DNA of 64,000 nucleotides from assembly GCA_902592985.1 (NCBI GenBank), contig CACJGR010000002.1, positions 1 through 64,000 on the forward strand, given 5' to 3'. This DNA comes from an uncultured Pelagibacteraceae bacterium (lineage in GTDB: Bacteria; Pseudomonadota; Alphaproteobacteria; Pelagibacterales; Pelagibacteraceae). Positions within the stretch are counted from its first letter, which is position 1; each line of letters starts with the position of its first letter. Position numbers and translations under genes: made by a program. Positions 47,447 to 56,438 of this stretch are shown piece after piece. The notes beneath the pieces were generated by a model. It was not told the origin of the DNA. It saw only the letters and a program-made list of their open reading frames with translations, and made no database searches.

Positions 47447-48822
47447 CTTTTAGTATTATTAGTGTTTGAAAGATCTACGCCAGTTTCCGGATCAAGTTCT
47501 ATTCCAGCGGGAGTGATGTCTCTTGGAAGAGGAGTAAATGTATTATCTGGGTTTTCAGCAACTTTTCTTATTGCCATTCTATATACGCCAAACGAACCAA
47601 TAAATATGTGAAAAATAAGCAAATATACAAAATATCCATTTGGCCCTAATCTATCCATCACAATAGAGCAAGCCAAAGGTCCTCCCATTGCTCCTAATCC
47701 AAAAACAAATTGTAAACCTCCTCCTGCAGCAACAAACTTTTCTTTTGGAACAAAATCGTTTGTATGAGCAAGGTTTAATGAAAAAATACAAAGTGTTATG
47801 CCCGCATAAATTGTTACAATAATAAAGAAGTATAGTTTACTTGGTCCAGCATAAGTCATTAAGTTAAAACTTTGAACTATATTTATATTTAAAAGCATAT
47901 GTAAGGCATTTAAATTAGAAAGTTCATCTCCCCCAGATATAAAAATTAACACTATACAAAAAGCGGCACTAAATACGTTACATACGATAATTACAATTCT
48001 TCTATTGTATTTATCTGAAATGTATCCAACAGGAGCTTGAAAGAAAGCCCCAGCTATAGTTGTTAAAAAAAGTAATATTGAAATTTCAAAAAGGGAAAAA
48101 TTAATTTTTGTAGCATATACAGCAAACATAGCAAACAATGCAGAATAAATTGCACCTGTGCAAAATGAACTTACTGTGCCTAATGGAGAAATTTTATAAA
48201 GCTCTAATAAATTTAAAGTACCAATTTTTTTAAACTTAGGAGCAGGACGTTTTGTTAGTAGTATTGGAACCAAAGCTATAGATAATAAAATAGAAACTAA
48301 AATAAAAGGTTTATAACTTTGAGGATCATCAAAATTTAATAAAAGAGCTCCACATGCTAAAGCTAAGTAGTTTATGATCATGTATATAGAAAGTAATTTT
48401 CCTCTAGTTCTATTATTAGCTCTATCATTAAGCCAACTTTCAGCCACGACATAACAACTTACCAAACTTAATCCCGTCAAGAATCTTCCTAAAGTCCAAA
48501 CAACAGGGTTTACATATGTTGCAATTATCAAAATACTTAATGATGCTGTTGAGGCAAAAGCAGCAAAAACTCTAATGTGACCCACTCTTGAAACCATATT
48601 AGGAGTAAAATTAGAACCAACAAAATATCCTATAAAATATCCTGACATTATAATTCCAGTGGATAGAGCGCTAAAGTTTTCTATTACTGATCTTACGCCC
48701 ATCAGATTGCCTTGAAGTCCATTAGCGAGTAGAATTATTCCTATTCCAGTAAATAAAGCCCAGGTATTTTTTAAAATTCTTCCCATTTTTTGAGTGAGTA
48801 TGCCTTTTATATTAAAAAGCAA
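47443..48822 (-). CDS. MFS transporter (YcaD-like)
   Basis: About 12 TM helices; GRFLTGLSLVSCYVVAESWLNDRANNRTRGKLLSIYMI; PVGYISDKYNRR. Confidence 0.85.
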   Translation of the reverse strand: MLFNIKGILTQKMGRILKNTWALFTGIGIILLANGLQGNLMGVRSVIENFSALSTGIIMSGYFIGYFVGSNFTPNMVSRVGHIRVFAAFASTASLSILIIATYVNPVVWTLGRFLTGLSLVSCYVVAESWLNDRANNRTRGKLLSIYMIINYLALACGALLLNFDDPQSYKPFILVSILLSIALVPILLTKRPAPKFKKIGTLNLLELYKISPLGTVSSFCTGAIYSALFAMFAVYATKINFSLFEISILLFLTTIAGAFFQAPVGYISDKYNRRIVIIVCNVFSAAFCIVLIFISGGDELSNLNALHMLLNINIVQSFNLMTYAGPSKLYFFIIVTIYAGITLCIFSLNLAHTNDFVPKEKFVAAGGGLQFVFGLGAMGGPLACSIVMDRLGPNGYFVYLLIFHIFIGSFGVYRMAIRKVAENPDNTFTPLPRDITPAGIELDPETGVDLSNTNNTKS

Positions 48823-48832
48823 GTAGTTAATT

Positions 48833-49696
48833 TTAATTTGTGTTTTTTTTAAGGCTCATGTAGGAGTGAATAGCTATCGACATAATTATAACTAAGCCTC
48901 CTTGAATTGTTTCCAAACTAGGTTGTTCTTTGATGACTAACCATACCCAAATAGGACCAAAGATAGTTTCCAAAAGAAAAAAAAGATTAACTTCTGCTGC
49001 AGTAATAAATCTAGGTGCAATTGTTACTAGCACAAAGGGTATAGCCACACATAAAATACACATTAATGGTACTATATAGATGTCTGTTTCAACTAACTCA
49101 AAGTTTTCAACAAAAAATAACGCAAATATTGCAACTAAAAGCTTACCAATTGCTGCTGAAGGAACAAGATTTCTATCTTTAGCGGACCTTATAATTACAG
49201 CTCCTACTGCTAAACCTATTGCAGTAATAAAGCCAAAGATATCACCAAAAAAATTACCTAATTGGATAGAATCATAAAAAATGTAAATGGCAGCCATAAA
49301 CGTTATAAAAATTGTTGTCCAGGTTTTTTTGTCTGGGTTTTCCTTTAAAAAAAGTGCTCCCAAAACAGCTGATAACATTGGAGCCATTGCTATCATTATC
49401 AATGTATTAGCAACGTTGGTATTTTGAATAGAAATTATAAAAGTGATATTAGTAACCGCGAAGGTTATCATGTAAAAAACTCCAGGATAACCCATAGCAA
49501 AAAAGAGTTTAAAAAAAGTCGTTCTATAAACCATTAACAAACCAAAAAAAACAGCTACAAATGGTATGGCTCCTCTATAAAAAAGTAGGCCCCAAGTATC
49601 GATATGTGAAAGTCTTATAAATAGAGAGTCTGGCGTAATAAACATTACAGCAGTGAAAGCTAATAAAGACCCTTTTTGTTGATTTGTAAGCTTCAT
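48833..49696 (-). CDS. EamA/DMT family transporter
   Basis: Ten TM helices, EamA repeats. Confidence 0.85.
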   Translation of the reverse strand: MKLTNQQKGSLLAFTAVMFITPDSLFIRLSHIDTWGLLFYRGAIPFVAVFFGLLMVYRTTFFKLFFAMGYPGVFYMITFAVTNITFIISIQNTNVANTLIMIAMAPMLSAVLGALFLKENPDKKTWTTIFITFMAAIYIFYDSIQLGNFFGDIFGFITAIGLAVGAVIIRSAKDRNLVPSAAIGKLLVAIFALFFVENFELVETDIYIVPLMCILCVAIPFVLVTIAPRFITAAEVNLFFLLETIFGPIWVWLVIKEQPSLETIQGGLVIIMSIAIHSYMSLKKNTN

Positions 49697-49769
49697 TTAA
49701 GATTTTTTGTTAAATAATATATATATTTTTTATCATTGTTTTATTAATTTACTTATAATATGTTTAATG

Positions 49770-49824
49770 CAGCGCCGATTTAAGTCGAATTGCGGGGCGC
49801 TATATAAAATCCTGCTAAAAAGAT
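49770..49824 (+). ncRNA. SAM-II riboswitch aptamer
   Basis: agcgcc GATTTAAGTCGAATTGCG gggcgct ATATAAAATCCTGCTAAAAAG: P1 49771-49776/49796-49801 plus conserved GAUUUAA, UUGC and GCUAAAAAG. Confidence 0.88.
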
Positions 49825-49835
49825 GTTTCTACATG

Positions 49836-49865
49836 AACCACCTCTTTAGCAGGTGGTTTTTTTTT
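49836..49865 (+). terminator. Intrinsic terminator of the SAM-II expression platform
   Basis: AACCACCT 49836-49843 / AGGTGGTT 49851-49858 then T-run; competing antiterminator CCTGCTAAA 49811-49819 / TTTAGCAGG 49845-49853. Confidence 0.88.
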
Positions 49866-49883
49866 GAATCATTTCTCATTTAA

Positions 49884-49940
49884 AGGCCGGGTATTTGAAC
49901 CGTATTGTGCACCTAGCAAAGCTAAAGCACTAAAAAGGAG
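49884..49940 (+). ncRNA. SAM-V riboswitch aptamer
   Basis: GGCCGGGTATTTGAACCGTATTGTGCACCTAGCAAAGCTAAAGCACTAAAAAGGAG; GGT/ACC stem, GTGC 49907-49910/GCAC 49927-49930 pseudoknot, CUAAAAAGGAG 3' end. Confidence 0.85.
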
Positions 49941-50004
49941 AAAAGAAGAGCTCTATTTATTTCCCTATGACCCACGAGCTCCTTTTCTCCATTAGTTTGG
50001 AGAA
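49937..50004 (+). promoter_or_regulatory. Candidate translational expression platform between the SAM-V aptamer and bhmT
   Basis: GGAGAAAAG 49937-49945/CTTTTCTCC 49982-49990 plus GAGCTC 49948-49953/GAGCTC 49976-49981; competing hairpin TTCTCC 49985-49990/GGAGAA 49999-50004 covers the SD. Confidence 0.65.
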
Positions 50005-50006
50005 AA

Positions 50007-51065
50007 ATGAAAAAAAAAAACTTAATTGAGAGACTAGATAAAGGTCCAGTGATATGTGCTGAAGGTTTCCTTTTTGAAATAGAAAAAAGAGGATATATGT
50101 CTTCAGGAGAGTTCGTTCCAATGGTTTCTTTGGAAAATCCAGGAGCATTGGAAAATTTGCACAGAGATTTTCAATATTCGGGTTCTGATATTGTCCAGGC
50201 ATTTACTTATAATGGACATAGAGAAAAAATGAGAGTTATCGGTAAGGAAGAACTATTAGAACCTCTTAATAGAGCAGCTTTAAAAATTGCAAAAAAAGTG
50301 GCAACTAGCCCATTAGGAAAAGAACAAAATTTAATGGCAGGAAACATTTCAAATTCAAATATTTGGAAACAAGGTGATAATAAAGCCCAATTAGAAGTTG
50401 AAAAAATGTTTCGTGAAATGGTGGGGTGGGCTGTTGATGAAGGTGCAGATATTTTAATTGGTGAAACTTTTTATTATGCAGAGGAAGCTTATACAGCTTT
50501 AAAAATAATGAAAGAAACAGGACTTCCATCTGTTATTACAATTGCTCCTTATGGTCAAAATATTATGAGAGATCAAGTTTCTATTCTCGATACTTGTAAA
50601 GAATTAGAGCAACGAGGTGGTGATGTAGTAGGGATGAATTGTCATCGAGGACCTAATACAATGCTGCCTTATCTCAAAGAAATTAGAAAAGCACTAAAAT
50701 GTCATGTAGCCGGTCTACCCATTAATTATCGAACGACAGAGGATAACCCTACTTTTTTTAACTTACCAGATCGTAATGGCTGTACTTGCCATACACCACA
50801 TGAAACGACATTTCCTACAGCATTAGATCCAATGCAATGCAATAGATATGAAATTAGGCAATTTGCAAAGGAAGCATTTGATATAGGTATAAATTATCTT
50901 GGAGTTTGTTGTGGAGCAAATCCAATGTTGATAAGAGAAGTTGCTGAAGCAGTGGGATTAAAAGTTCCTTCTAGCAAATATAGAGAAAATATGGAAAATC
51001 ATTATATGTTTGGGAAAAATAAAAGAATTCCAAAACATATAAAAGATTATAGAAATAAAGCATAA
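50007..51065 (+). CDS. bhmT: Betaine-homocysteine S-methyltransferase-like protein
   Basis: GPVICAEGFLFEIEKRGYMSSGEFVP; GGDVVGMNCHRGPNTMLP; YLGVCCGANPMLIREVAEAVG (zinc CC); SAM riboswitch upstream. Confidence 0.88.
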   Translation: MKKKNLIERLDKGPVICAEGFLFEIEKRGYMSSGEFVPMVSLENPGALENLHRDFQYSGSDIVQAFTYNGHREKMRVIGKEELLEPLNRAALKIAKKVATSPLGKEQNLMAGNISNSNIWKQGDNKAQLEVEKMFREMVGWAVDEGADILIGETFYYAEEAYTALKIMKETGLPSVITIAPYGQNIMRDQVSILDTCKELEQRGGDVVGMNCHRGPNTMLPYLKEIRKALKCHVAGLPINYRTTEDNPTFFNLPDRNGCTCHTPHETTFPTALDPMQCNRYEIRQFAKEAFDIGINYLGVCCGANPMLIREVAEAVGLKVPSSKYRENMENHYMFGKNKRIPKHIKDYRNKA

Positions 51066-51093
51066 TTGTTCTATAATTAATCATCCATAAATT

Positions 51094-51471
51094 ATGATTA
51101 AACAAATACTAAGCGATAAGGTAGAAGAATACATAAAAAATAACCCTAAATCTGTATTACTTGATGTAAGAACTGAAGAAGAATGGAATGTTGATGGAAA
51201 ACCAGATGGTGAGAAAATTTCATTAAAAACCTATTTTTTAACAATACAATTTGCTGACAAAACTTTTAATCAAAATTTTATTGAAGATTTCAAAAAACTA
51301 AATATTCAAAAAGACTATAAAATATTAACCATGTGTATGGGTGGTGTTAGATCCCAAGCTGCTGCAGAACTTTTAATAAAAGAAGGTTTTAATTGTGTAA
51401 ATATTTCAGATGGTTTTTTGGGTAATTCTGAAAATCCAGGTTGGAAAAATTCAGGTTTATCGAGTAAATAA
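51094..51471 (+). CDS. Rhodanese-domain protein
   Basis: VLLDVRTEEEWNVDG; TMCMGGVRSQAAAELL active-site loop. Confidence 0.9.
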   Translation: MIKQILSDKVEEYIKNNPKSVLLDVRTEEEWNVDGKPDGEKISLKTYFLTIQFADKTFNQNFIEDFKKLNIQKDYKILTMCMGGVRSQAAAELLIKEGFNCVNISDGFLGNSENPGWKNSGLSSK

Positions 51472-51484
51472 AAAATAGCAAATT

Positions 51485-52039
51485 TTATTGCGAATAAGGT
51501 TTCCTAGAAAATATTTTTTTTACAAAAGGCTCAAATTCTTTTAAAGATAAGGATTTAAAATTTGGATCAAAAGATTTTTGATCCCAATTCCCACAGAAAT
51601 CTATAGTATCCTTATAGTATTTGTGTCCTTTATATTTATCTCTTTGATCTCTATTACCACCTAAGTGGTGGGCATAGTAATACATCTGAAATTCACCATG
51701 TTTCTCGATTATCCAGTGTGTTTTTTCACTCACATAAGGTTTAAGAACTGAACCAGCATATTCTGAATGATTTAATGGAGCTAGCTCGTCTCCAATGTCA
51801 TGAAATAGTGTAGCAACAATCATTTCATCGTCAGCTTTGTCATTTAATGCACGAGTTGCTGACTGTAAAGAATGTTCTAATCTAGTTATTTTATAACCTT
51901 CTAAAGTATTACTTAGTCCACTCATAAATTTCATTAGTCTATCAGCAGTACCTTCAATGAATTTTTTTTCATGTTTATCTAACAAAAGATAATCTTCTTT
52001 AGAGCCATTTTTCATCTCTGTAAAATTTACTGATTTCAT
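51485..52039 (-). CDS. HD-domain protein
   Basis: RLEHSLQSATRALNDKADDEMIVATLFHDIGDELAPLNHSEYAG. Confidence 0.8.
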   Translation of the reverse strand: MKSVNFTEMKNGSKEDYLLLDKHEKKFIEGTADRLMKFMSGLSNTLEGYKITRLEHSLQSATRALNDKADDEMIVATLFHDIGDELAPLNHSEYAGSVLKPYVSEKTHWIIEKHGEFQMYYYAHHLGGNRDQRDKYKGHKYYKDTIDFCGNWDQKSFDPNFKSLSLKEFEPFVKKIFSRKPYSQ

Positions 52040-52041
52040 AT

Positions 52042-53523
52042 TTAATTGTTAGAAGCTGTACTTAATAAAGATAACTGAGTTATTTTATCATCTCCTAGAT
52101 TGTCAATTGGTTTGACCGGGTACTCTCCAGTAAAATAGTGGTCTGTAAGTTGAGGATAAGTATCATTTCTTTTATCAAATCCCATTGCTCTATACATTCC
52201 ATCAATAGATAAAAATTTTAATGATTTTGCGTTAATATACTTACAAATTTCATCATTTGTTTTATTTGCAGCTAAAAGTTCTTTTTTTGTAGGCGTATCA
52301 ACTCCATAAAAATCAGGAAACTTTATTTCTGGAGAAGCAATTCTAACATGGACTTCTTTGGCACCAGCATCATAAAGCATTTTTACAATTTTGTGAGAAG
52401 TAGTTCCTCTTACGAGAGAATCATCAACTAAAATAATTTTCTTATTTTTAATTGATGATTTATTGGCATTTAATTTTAATTTAACTCCTAAACTTCTTAT
52501 TTTTTGAGCTGGTTCAATAAAAGTTCTTCCAACATAATGGTTTCTTATTATACCAAGTTCAAATTTTTTACCTACATGTTGACTATAGCCAATCGCAGCT
52601 GCATTTCCAGAATCTGGAACAGGCACTATCAAATCTCCTTCTACGTTTGCTTCTTTAGCAAGTTCATTACCAAAATTCTTTCTATATTCATAAGCACATT
52701 TTCCATTAAGAATACTGTCAGGTCTTGCAAAATAAATATATTCAAAAACACATGGTCTGGTTTTTTTAATTGGAAAAGGTTTAATACTTTTTAACTCATC
52801 ATTTTCGATATAAACAATTTCTCCATTTTCTACATCTCTAATAAATTTTGCTCCTATTATATCTAATGCACAAGTTTCTGATGCAAAAACATACGAATTC
52901 TTTAATTTCCCAACTACTAAAGGTCTTATTCCAAAAGGATCTCTTACTCCAATTAATGTGTATTGTGTAAGCATCACTAAGGCGTAGCCTCCTTGAATTT
53001 GAAATAGCGCATCGACTACTTTATCAATTGTCTTATTTCTTTTTGATTTTGCAATTAATTGGACGATTGTTTCTGTATCAGATGTTGTGTGAAAAATTGC
53101 GCCATCTTCAACTAACTTAGTTCTTAGAGTAATTGCATTTGTTAAATTACCATTATGCGCAACTCCAATTCCACCAGCATTAGTATCTGCAAAAAAAGGT
53201 TGTACATTTCTTATTGTTGTTCCACCAGTAGTGCTATATCGATTATGGCCTATAGCGTAATTACCAGGTAAATTTTTTAATACTTTTTCTTTATTGAAGT
53301 TATCACCAACCAACCCAAATCTTTTTTCTGAATGATATTTTTTACCATCAAAAGAAACTATACCACAGCCTTCCTGTCCTCTGTGTTGTAAAGCATGTAG
53401 GCCTAGAGCCACAAGAGTAGATGCATCAGAACTATTACTAATTCCAAAAACACCACATTCTTCTTTTATTTTTGGGTTATATCTCTTCAATCTTTTCTTT
53501 AGATTCTTTATATTTTTTTTCAT
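52042..53523 (-). CDS. purF: Amidophosphoribosyltransferase PurF
   Basis: ECGVFGI, HRGQEGCGIVSFDG, GHNRYSTTG, VDDSLVRGTTSHKIV. Confidence 0.96.
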   Translation of the reverse strand: MKKNIKNLKKRLKRYNPKIKEECGVFGISNSSDASTLVALGLHALQHRGQEGCGIVSFDGKKYHSEKRFGLVGDNFNKEKVLKNLPGNYAIGHNRYSTTGGTTIRNVQPFFADTNAGGIGVAHNGNLTNAITLRTKLVEDGAIFHTTSDTETIVQLIAKSKRNKTIDKVVDALFQIQGGYALVMLTQYTLIGVRDPFGIRPLVVGKLKNSYVFASETCALDIIGAKFIRDVENGEIVYIENDELKSIKPFPIKKTRPCVFEYIYFARPDSILNGKCAYEYRKNFGNELAKEANVEGDLIVPVPDSGNAAAIGYSQHVGKKFELGIIRNHYVGRTFIEPAQKIRSLGVKLKLNANKSSIKNKKIILVDDSLVRGTTSHKIVKMLYDAGAKEVHVRIASPEIKFPDFYGVDTPTKKELLAANKTNDEICKYINAKSLKFLSIDGMYRAMGFDKRNDTYPQLTDHYFTGEYPVKPIDNLGDDKITQLSLLSTASNN

Positions 53524-54022
53524 TTGGGAATTCTTTAACTAGATAATTACTACCTTTTTTAACATATGGAAAGCTCAATGATTTATTAATACTTAATGGC
53601 CAATTTTTATGATTATAGAATATATTTACAGTTGCAAATATACATACACAAATAATATAACTTCTTATAAATCCAAAAAAGAATCCGAAAATTGTATCAA
53701 CTTTCCCAAGGCCAGAATATTTAACAGCTTTATTTATTCCTTTGTTGATCATCAATATTACAAAAATGACTAAAACAAAAATTGAAACTCCTAAAACAAT
53801 ATCTAGCACATATTCATTATCAATTACGTCTTTTACATAAGGTTTTGTTCTAGGGAAAATCACAAGTGTTATAACATAAGCTAACAACCATTTAGAAGCA
53901 GCCAGTATACTTAATATAAAACCATTTCTAGAGCATTTAATTAGAGAAAGAACTGTAAAAAAAATATAAATTAAGTCAAATTCAGAAATTTCATTGTAAA
54001 AGTTTTTTAAAATTTCTAACAC
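53477..54022 (-). CDS. cvpA: CvpA-family membrane protein
   Basis: Four TM helices, upstream of purF, KVDTIFGFFFGFIRSYIICV. Confidence 0.88.
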   Translation of the reverse strand: MLEILKNFYNEISEFDLIYIFFTVLSLIKCSRNGFILSILAASKWLLAYVITLVIFPRTKPYVKDVIDNEYVLDIVLGVSIFVLVIFVILMINKGINKAVKYSGLGKVDTIFGFFFGFIRSYIICVCIFATVNIFYNHKNWPLSINKSLSFPYVKKGSNYLVKEFPNEKKYKESKEKIEEI

Positions 54023-56415
54023 TAATTAATTTTTGTATTAAATGGTTTAGTGATCAGTATTAGCGCAGGTAAAAGAGTTAAAACAGAAATCATTGCTAAC
54101 AACATAGCTATACCAGTAAACACTCCAAAATAAATAGTTGGAATAAAATTAGAAAAAACTAAAATTGAAAAACCAAAAACAATGGTAATAGAAGTGTTAA
54201 GTATTGCGATACCGACTGTTGAGTGACATAATTTTAAAGTATTTTCATAATCATACGTTTTGCCAAACTCTTCTTTAAATCTATAAATATAGTGAATACT
54301 ATTATCAACTGCTATACCAATAGTAATAGCAGCAATAGTTATGGTCATCATGTCAAGTGGTATTCCAAGCAATCCTATTATTCCTAAAATAAAGAATGCA
54401 GCAATAAAGTTTGGAACTACACCAATTAAAGATAATTTAATATTTTTGAACAATATTAAAAACATTAAAAAAATTCCTATCATAACAAAACCTAAAGTTA
54501 GTATTTGAGATTTAAATAAACTTTGCAAAAGGTTGTTAAATAAGATTAAAACTCCTGCCAATTTAAATTCTTCATTTTTAAAACCAAGTTTATTTTCTAG
54601 ATCGTATTGAATTTTATTTATTAAATCGTTTCTTCTTAAATTTTTTTCTGAATCTTTAATTCTTAAACTTATTCTCGCTTCATTATCTTCAATTGAGATA
54701 TAAGGGTCGACAATCTCTTTTTTTATATTGTCCGGAATCTTAGTGTAAAGAACTCCCATTTCTAAACTTCCAAGTGGTTCATTGTTGTTTAATTGAGTTG
54801 CTACCTGAATAATTGAAGAAAAAGATAAAACCTTTCCAATAAAAGGCAATTCTTCTAGATAATTATGAACTTTTTCGATTTTTTCAATTTTATCTTTTGT
54901 AAACCAGTATTTTCTATCATCTTGCTCCTCTTCATCACCCCAATCTTCGAACTCATCATCATTAGTTTCTGTTATATTTTTTTGTGTAGATGGAAATTTT
55001 AAAATTATCTCAAGTGGAGTAGTACCTCCTAATTTATCATCAATAAGCTTCATGCCTTTATAAATTTCAGTCTTTTTATTGAAATAATTAATAAAACTAT
55101 TTTCTACTTCTAATCTACTAATGCCCATTATACTTAAAACAACAACTAAACCTGTTACTGAAAAAATTGTTGTTTTATTTTTTATTGAAATTTTTCCAAA
55201 AAATTTAGTTATTTTTGAATTACTTTGTTCTTTGATAGTTGTTTTTTCTGAAGATAAAAAATTTAATATTGTTGGCAATAAAGTAAAAGTGATTATAAAT
55301 GATGTGATTAAACCTAAAGACATCATCCATCCAAAATCAATAATTGGTTTAATTTCACTAAAAATTAATGAAAGAAAAGCGCAAATTGTAGTTAAGACAG
55401 TGTAAATTATAGGCCAAAACATTTTTGAAGTTGTCATTAAAATTATTTTAGAGTTTTTTAAATCAGGATTGTTTTTTTTTAATTGCAAAAAACGTGTACT
55501 CATATGAATGTTCATTGCCATTGTTAAAATTAACATTAGAGCAATAAAGTTTGAGGATATTACTGTAACTTTCCAACCTAGCAGGCCAAGCAGACCTGTC
55601 ATAATTAAAACTGAAAAGAAGCAGCTACTTATTGGAACTATGATCCATACTATTTTTCTAAAAACAAACCAAAGTGTTGCAATGATAAATAATAAAACTC
55701 CTATACCAAAAACAATAATATCACTTTTAATAAATGTCATCATGTCGTCAGCAATCATAGGTATCCCGCCAAGATGAATTTTTCCTACTCCACTATAAGT
55801 TTTAATTATTTCTCTAATTTGAAGAATATTTTCGTGATTTTTTTTCTTTAAAGCATCTTTATAATTTTCAATTTCTTTTTTATTCTTTAATTTTTTTAAT
55901 TTTTCATCTTTTTTAAGATTAACAATAATTCCAGTAGTTTTTCCGTCTTCGCTTATTACAAAGTTTCTAAAAACTGGGCTGTTTAAAATTTCATTAAAAC
56001 CTCTTTCTTTATCAATACCTTCACTTTTTAAAGTGCTAAAATTTTTGAGTCGTTCGGTTAATGTTTCATCTGTACTATGTAATAACGGAATATCTAGTAG
56101 AGTTATAACACTGTGTACCCAGTCTAAGCTTTGAATTTTGTATTTTAAACTCAGAAGGTTATTCATTGAGCTTTCAGAAATCATGGCTTCTTTAGGAGTA
56201 TAAGTTAAAACTAAAAATTCTTTTGCTCCATATCTTTCTGTAACTTCACGCAAATATTTTAAATCTGGATCACCCTCAATTAAAAGAGTGTCAGAAGAAG
56301 CATCTAATCTAAAATTTTTAGAAAAATATCCAAATCCTAATAATGCAACAATTAAAAGTATAAAAATTGCTTTAGGTTTTTTAAGAACATTATTTTGATA
56401 TAAATGAGCAAACAT
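54022..56415 (-). CDS. RND/MMPL-superfamily transporter
   Basis: 797 aa, two TM blocks (IKLSLIGVVPNFIAAFFILGIIGLLGIPLDMMTITIAAITIGIAVDNSIHYIYRFKEEF). Confidence 0.88.
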   Translation of the reverse strand: MFAHLYQNNVLKKPKAIFILLIVALLGFGYFSKNFRLDASSDTLLIEGDPDLKYLREVTERYGAKEFLVLTYTPKEAMISESSMNNLLSLKYKIQSLDWVHSVITLLDIPLLHSTDETLTERLKNFSTLKSEGIDKERGFNEILNSPVFRNFVISEDGKTTGIIVNLKKDEKLKKLKNKKEIENYKDALKKKNHENILQIREIIKTYSGVGKIHLGGIPMIADDMMTFIKSDIIVFGIGVLLFIIATLWFVFRKIVWIIVPISSCFFSVLIMTGLLGLLGWKVTVISSNFIALMLILTMAMNIHMSTRFLQLKKNNPDLKNSKIILMTTSKMFWPIIYTVLTTICAFLSLIFSEIKPIIDFGWMMSLGLITSFIITFTLLPTILNFLSSEKTTIKEQSNSKITKFFGKISIKNKTTIFSVTGLVVVLSIMGISRLEVENSFINYFNKKTEIYKGMKLIDDKLGGTTPLEIILKFPSTQKNITETNDDEFEDWGDEEEQDDRKYWFTKDKIEKIEKVHNYLEELPFIGKVLSFSSIIQVATQLNNNEPLGSLEMGVLYTKIPDNIKKEIVDPYISIEDNEARISLRIKDSEKNLRRNDLINKIQYDLENKLGFKNEEFKLAGVLILFNNLLQSLFKSQILTLGFVMIGIFLMFLILFKNIKLSLIGVVPNFIAAFFILGIIGLLGIPLDMMTITIAAITIGIAVDNSIHYIYRFKEEFGKTYDYENTLKLCHSTVGIAILNTSITIVFGFSILVFSNFIPTIYFGVFTGIAMLLAMISVLTLLPALILITKPFNTKIN

Positions 56416-56438
56416 TTAGTACCATTATATATTTTATA

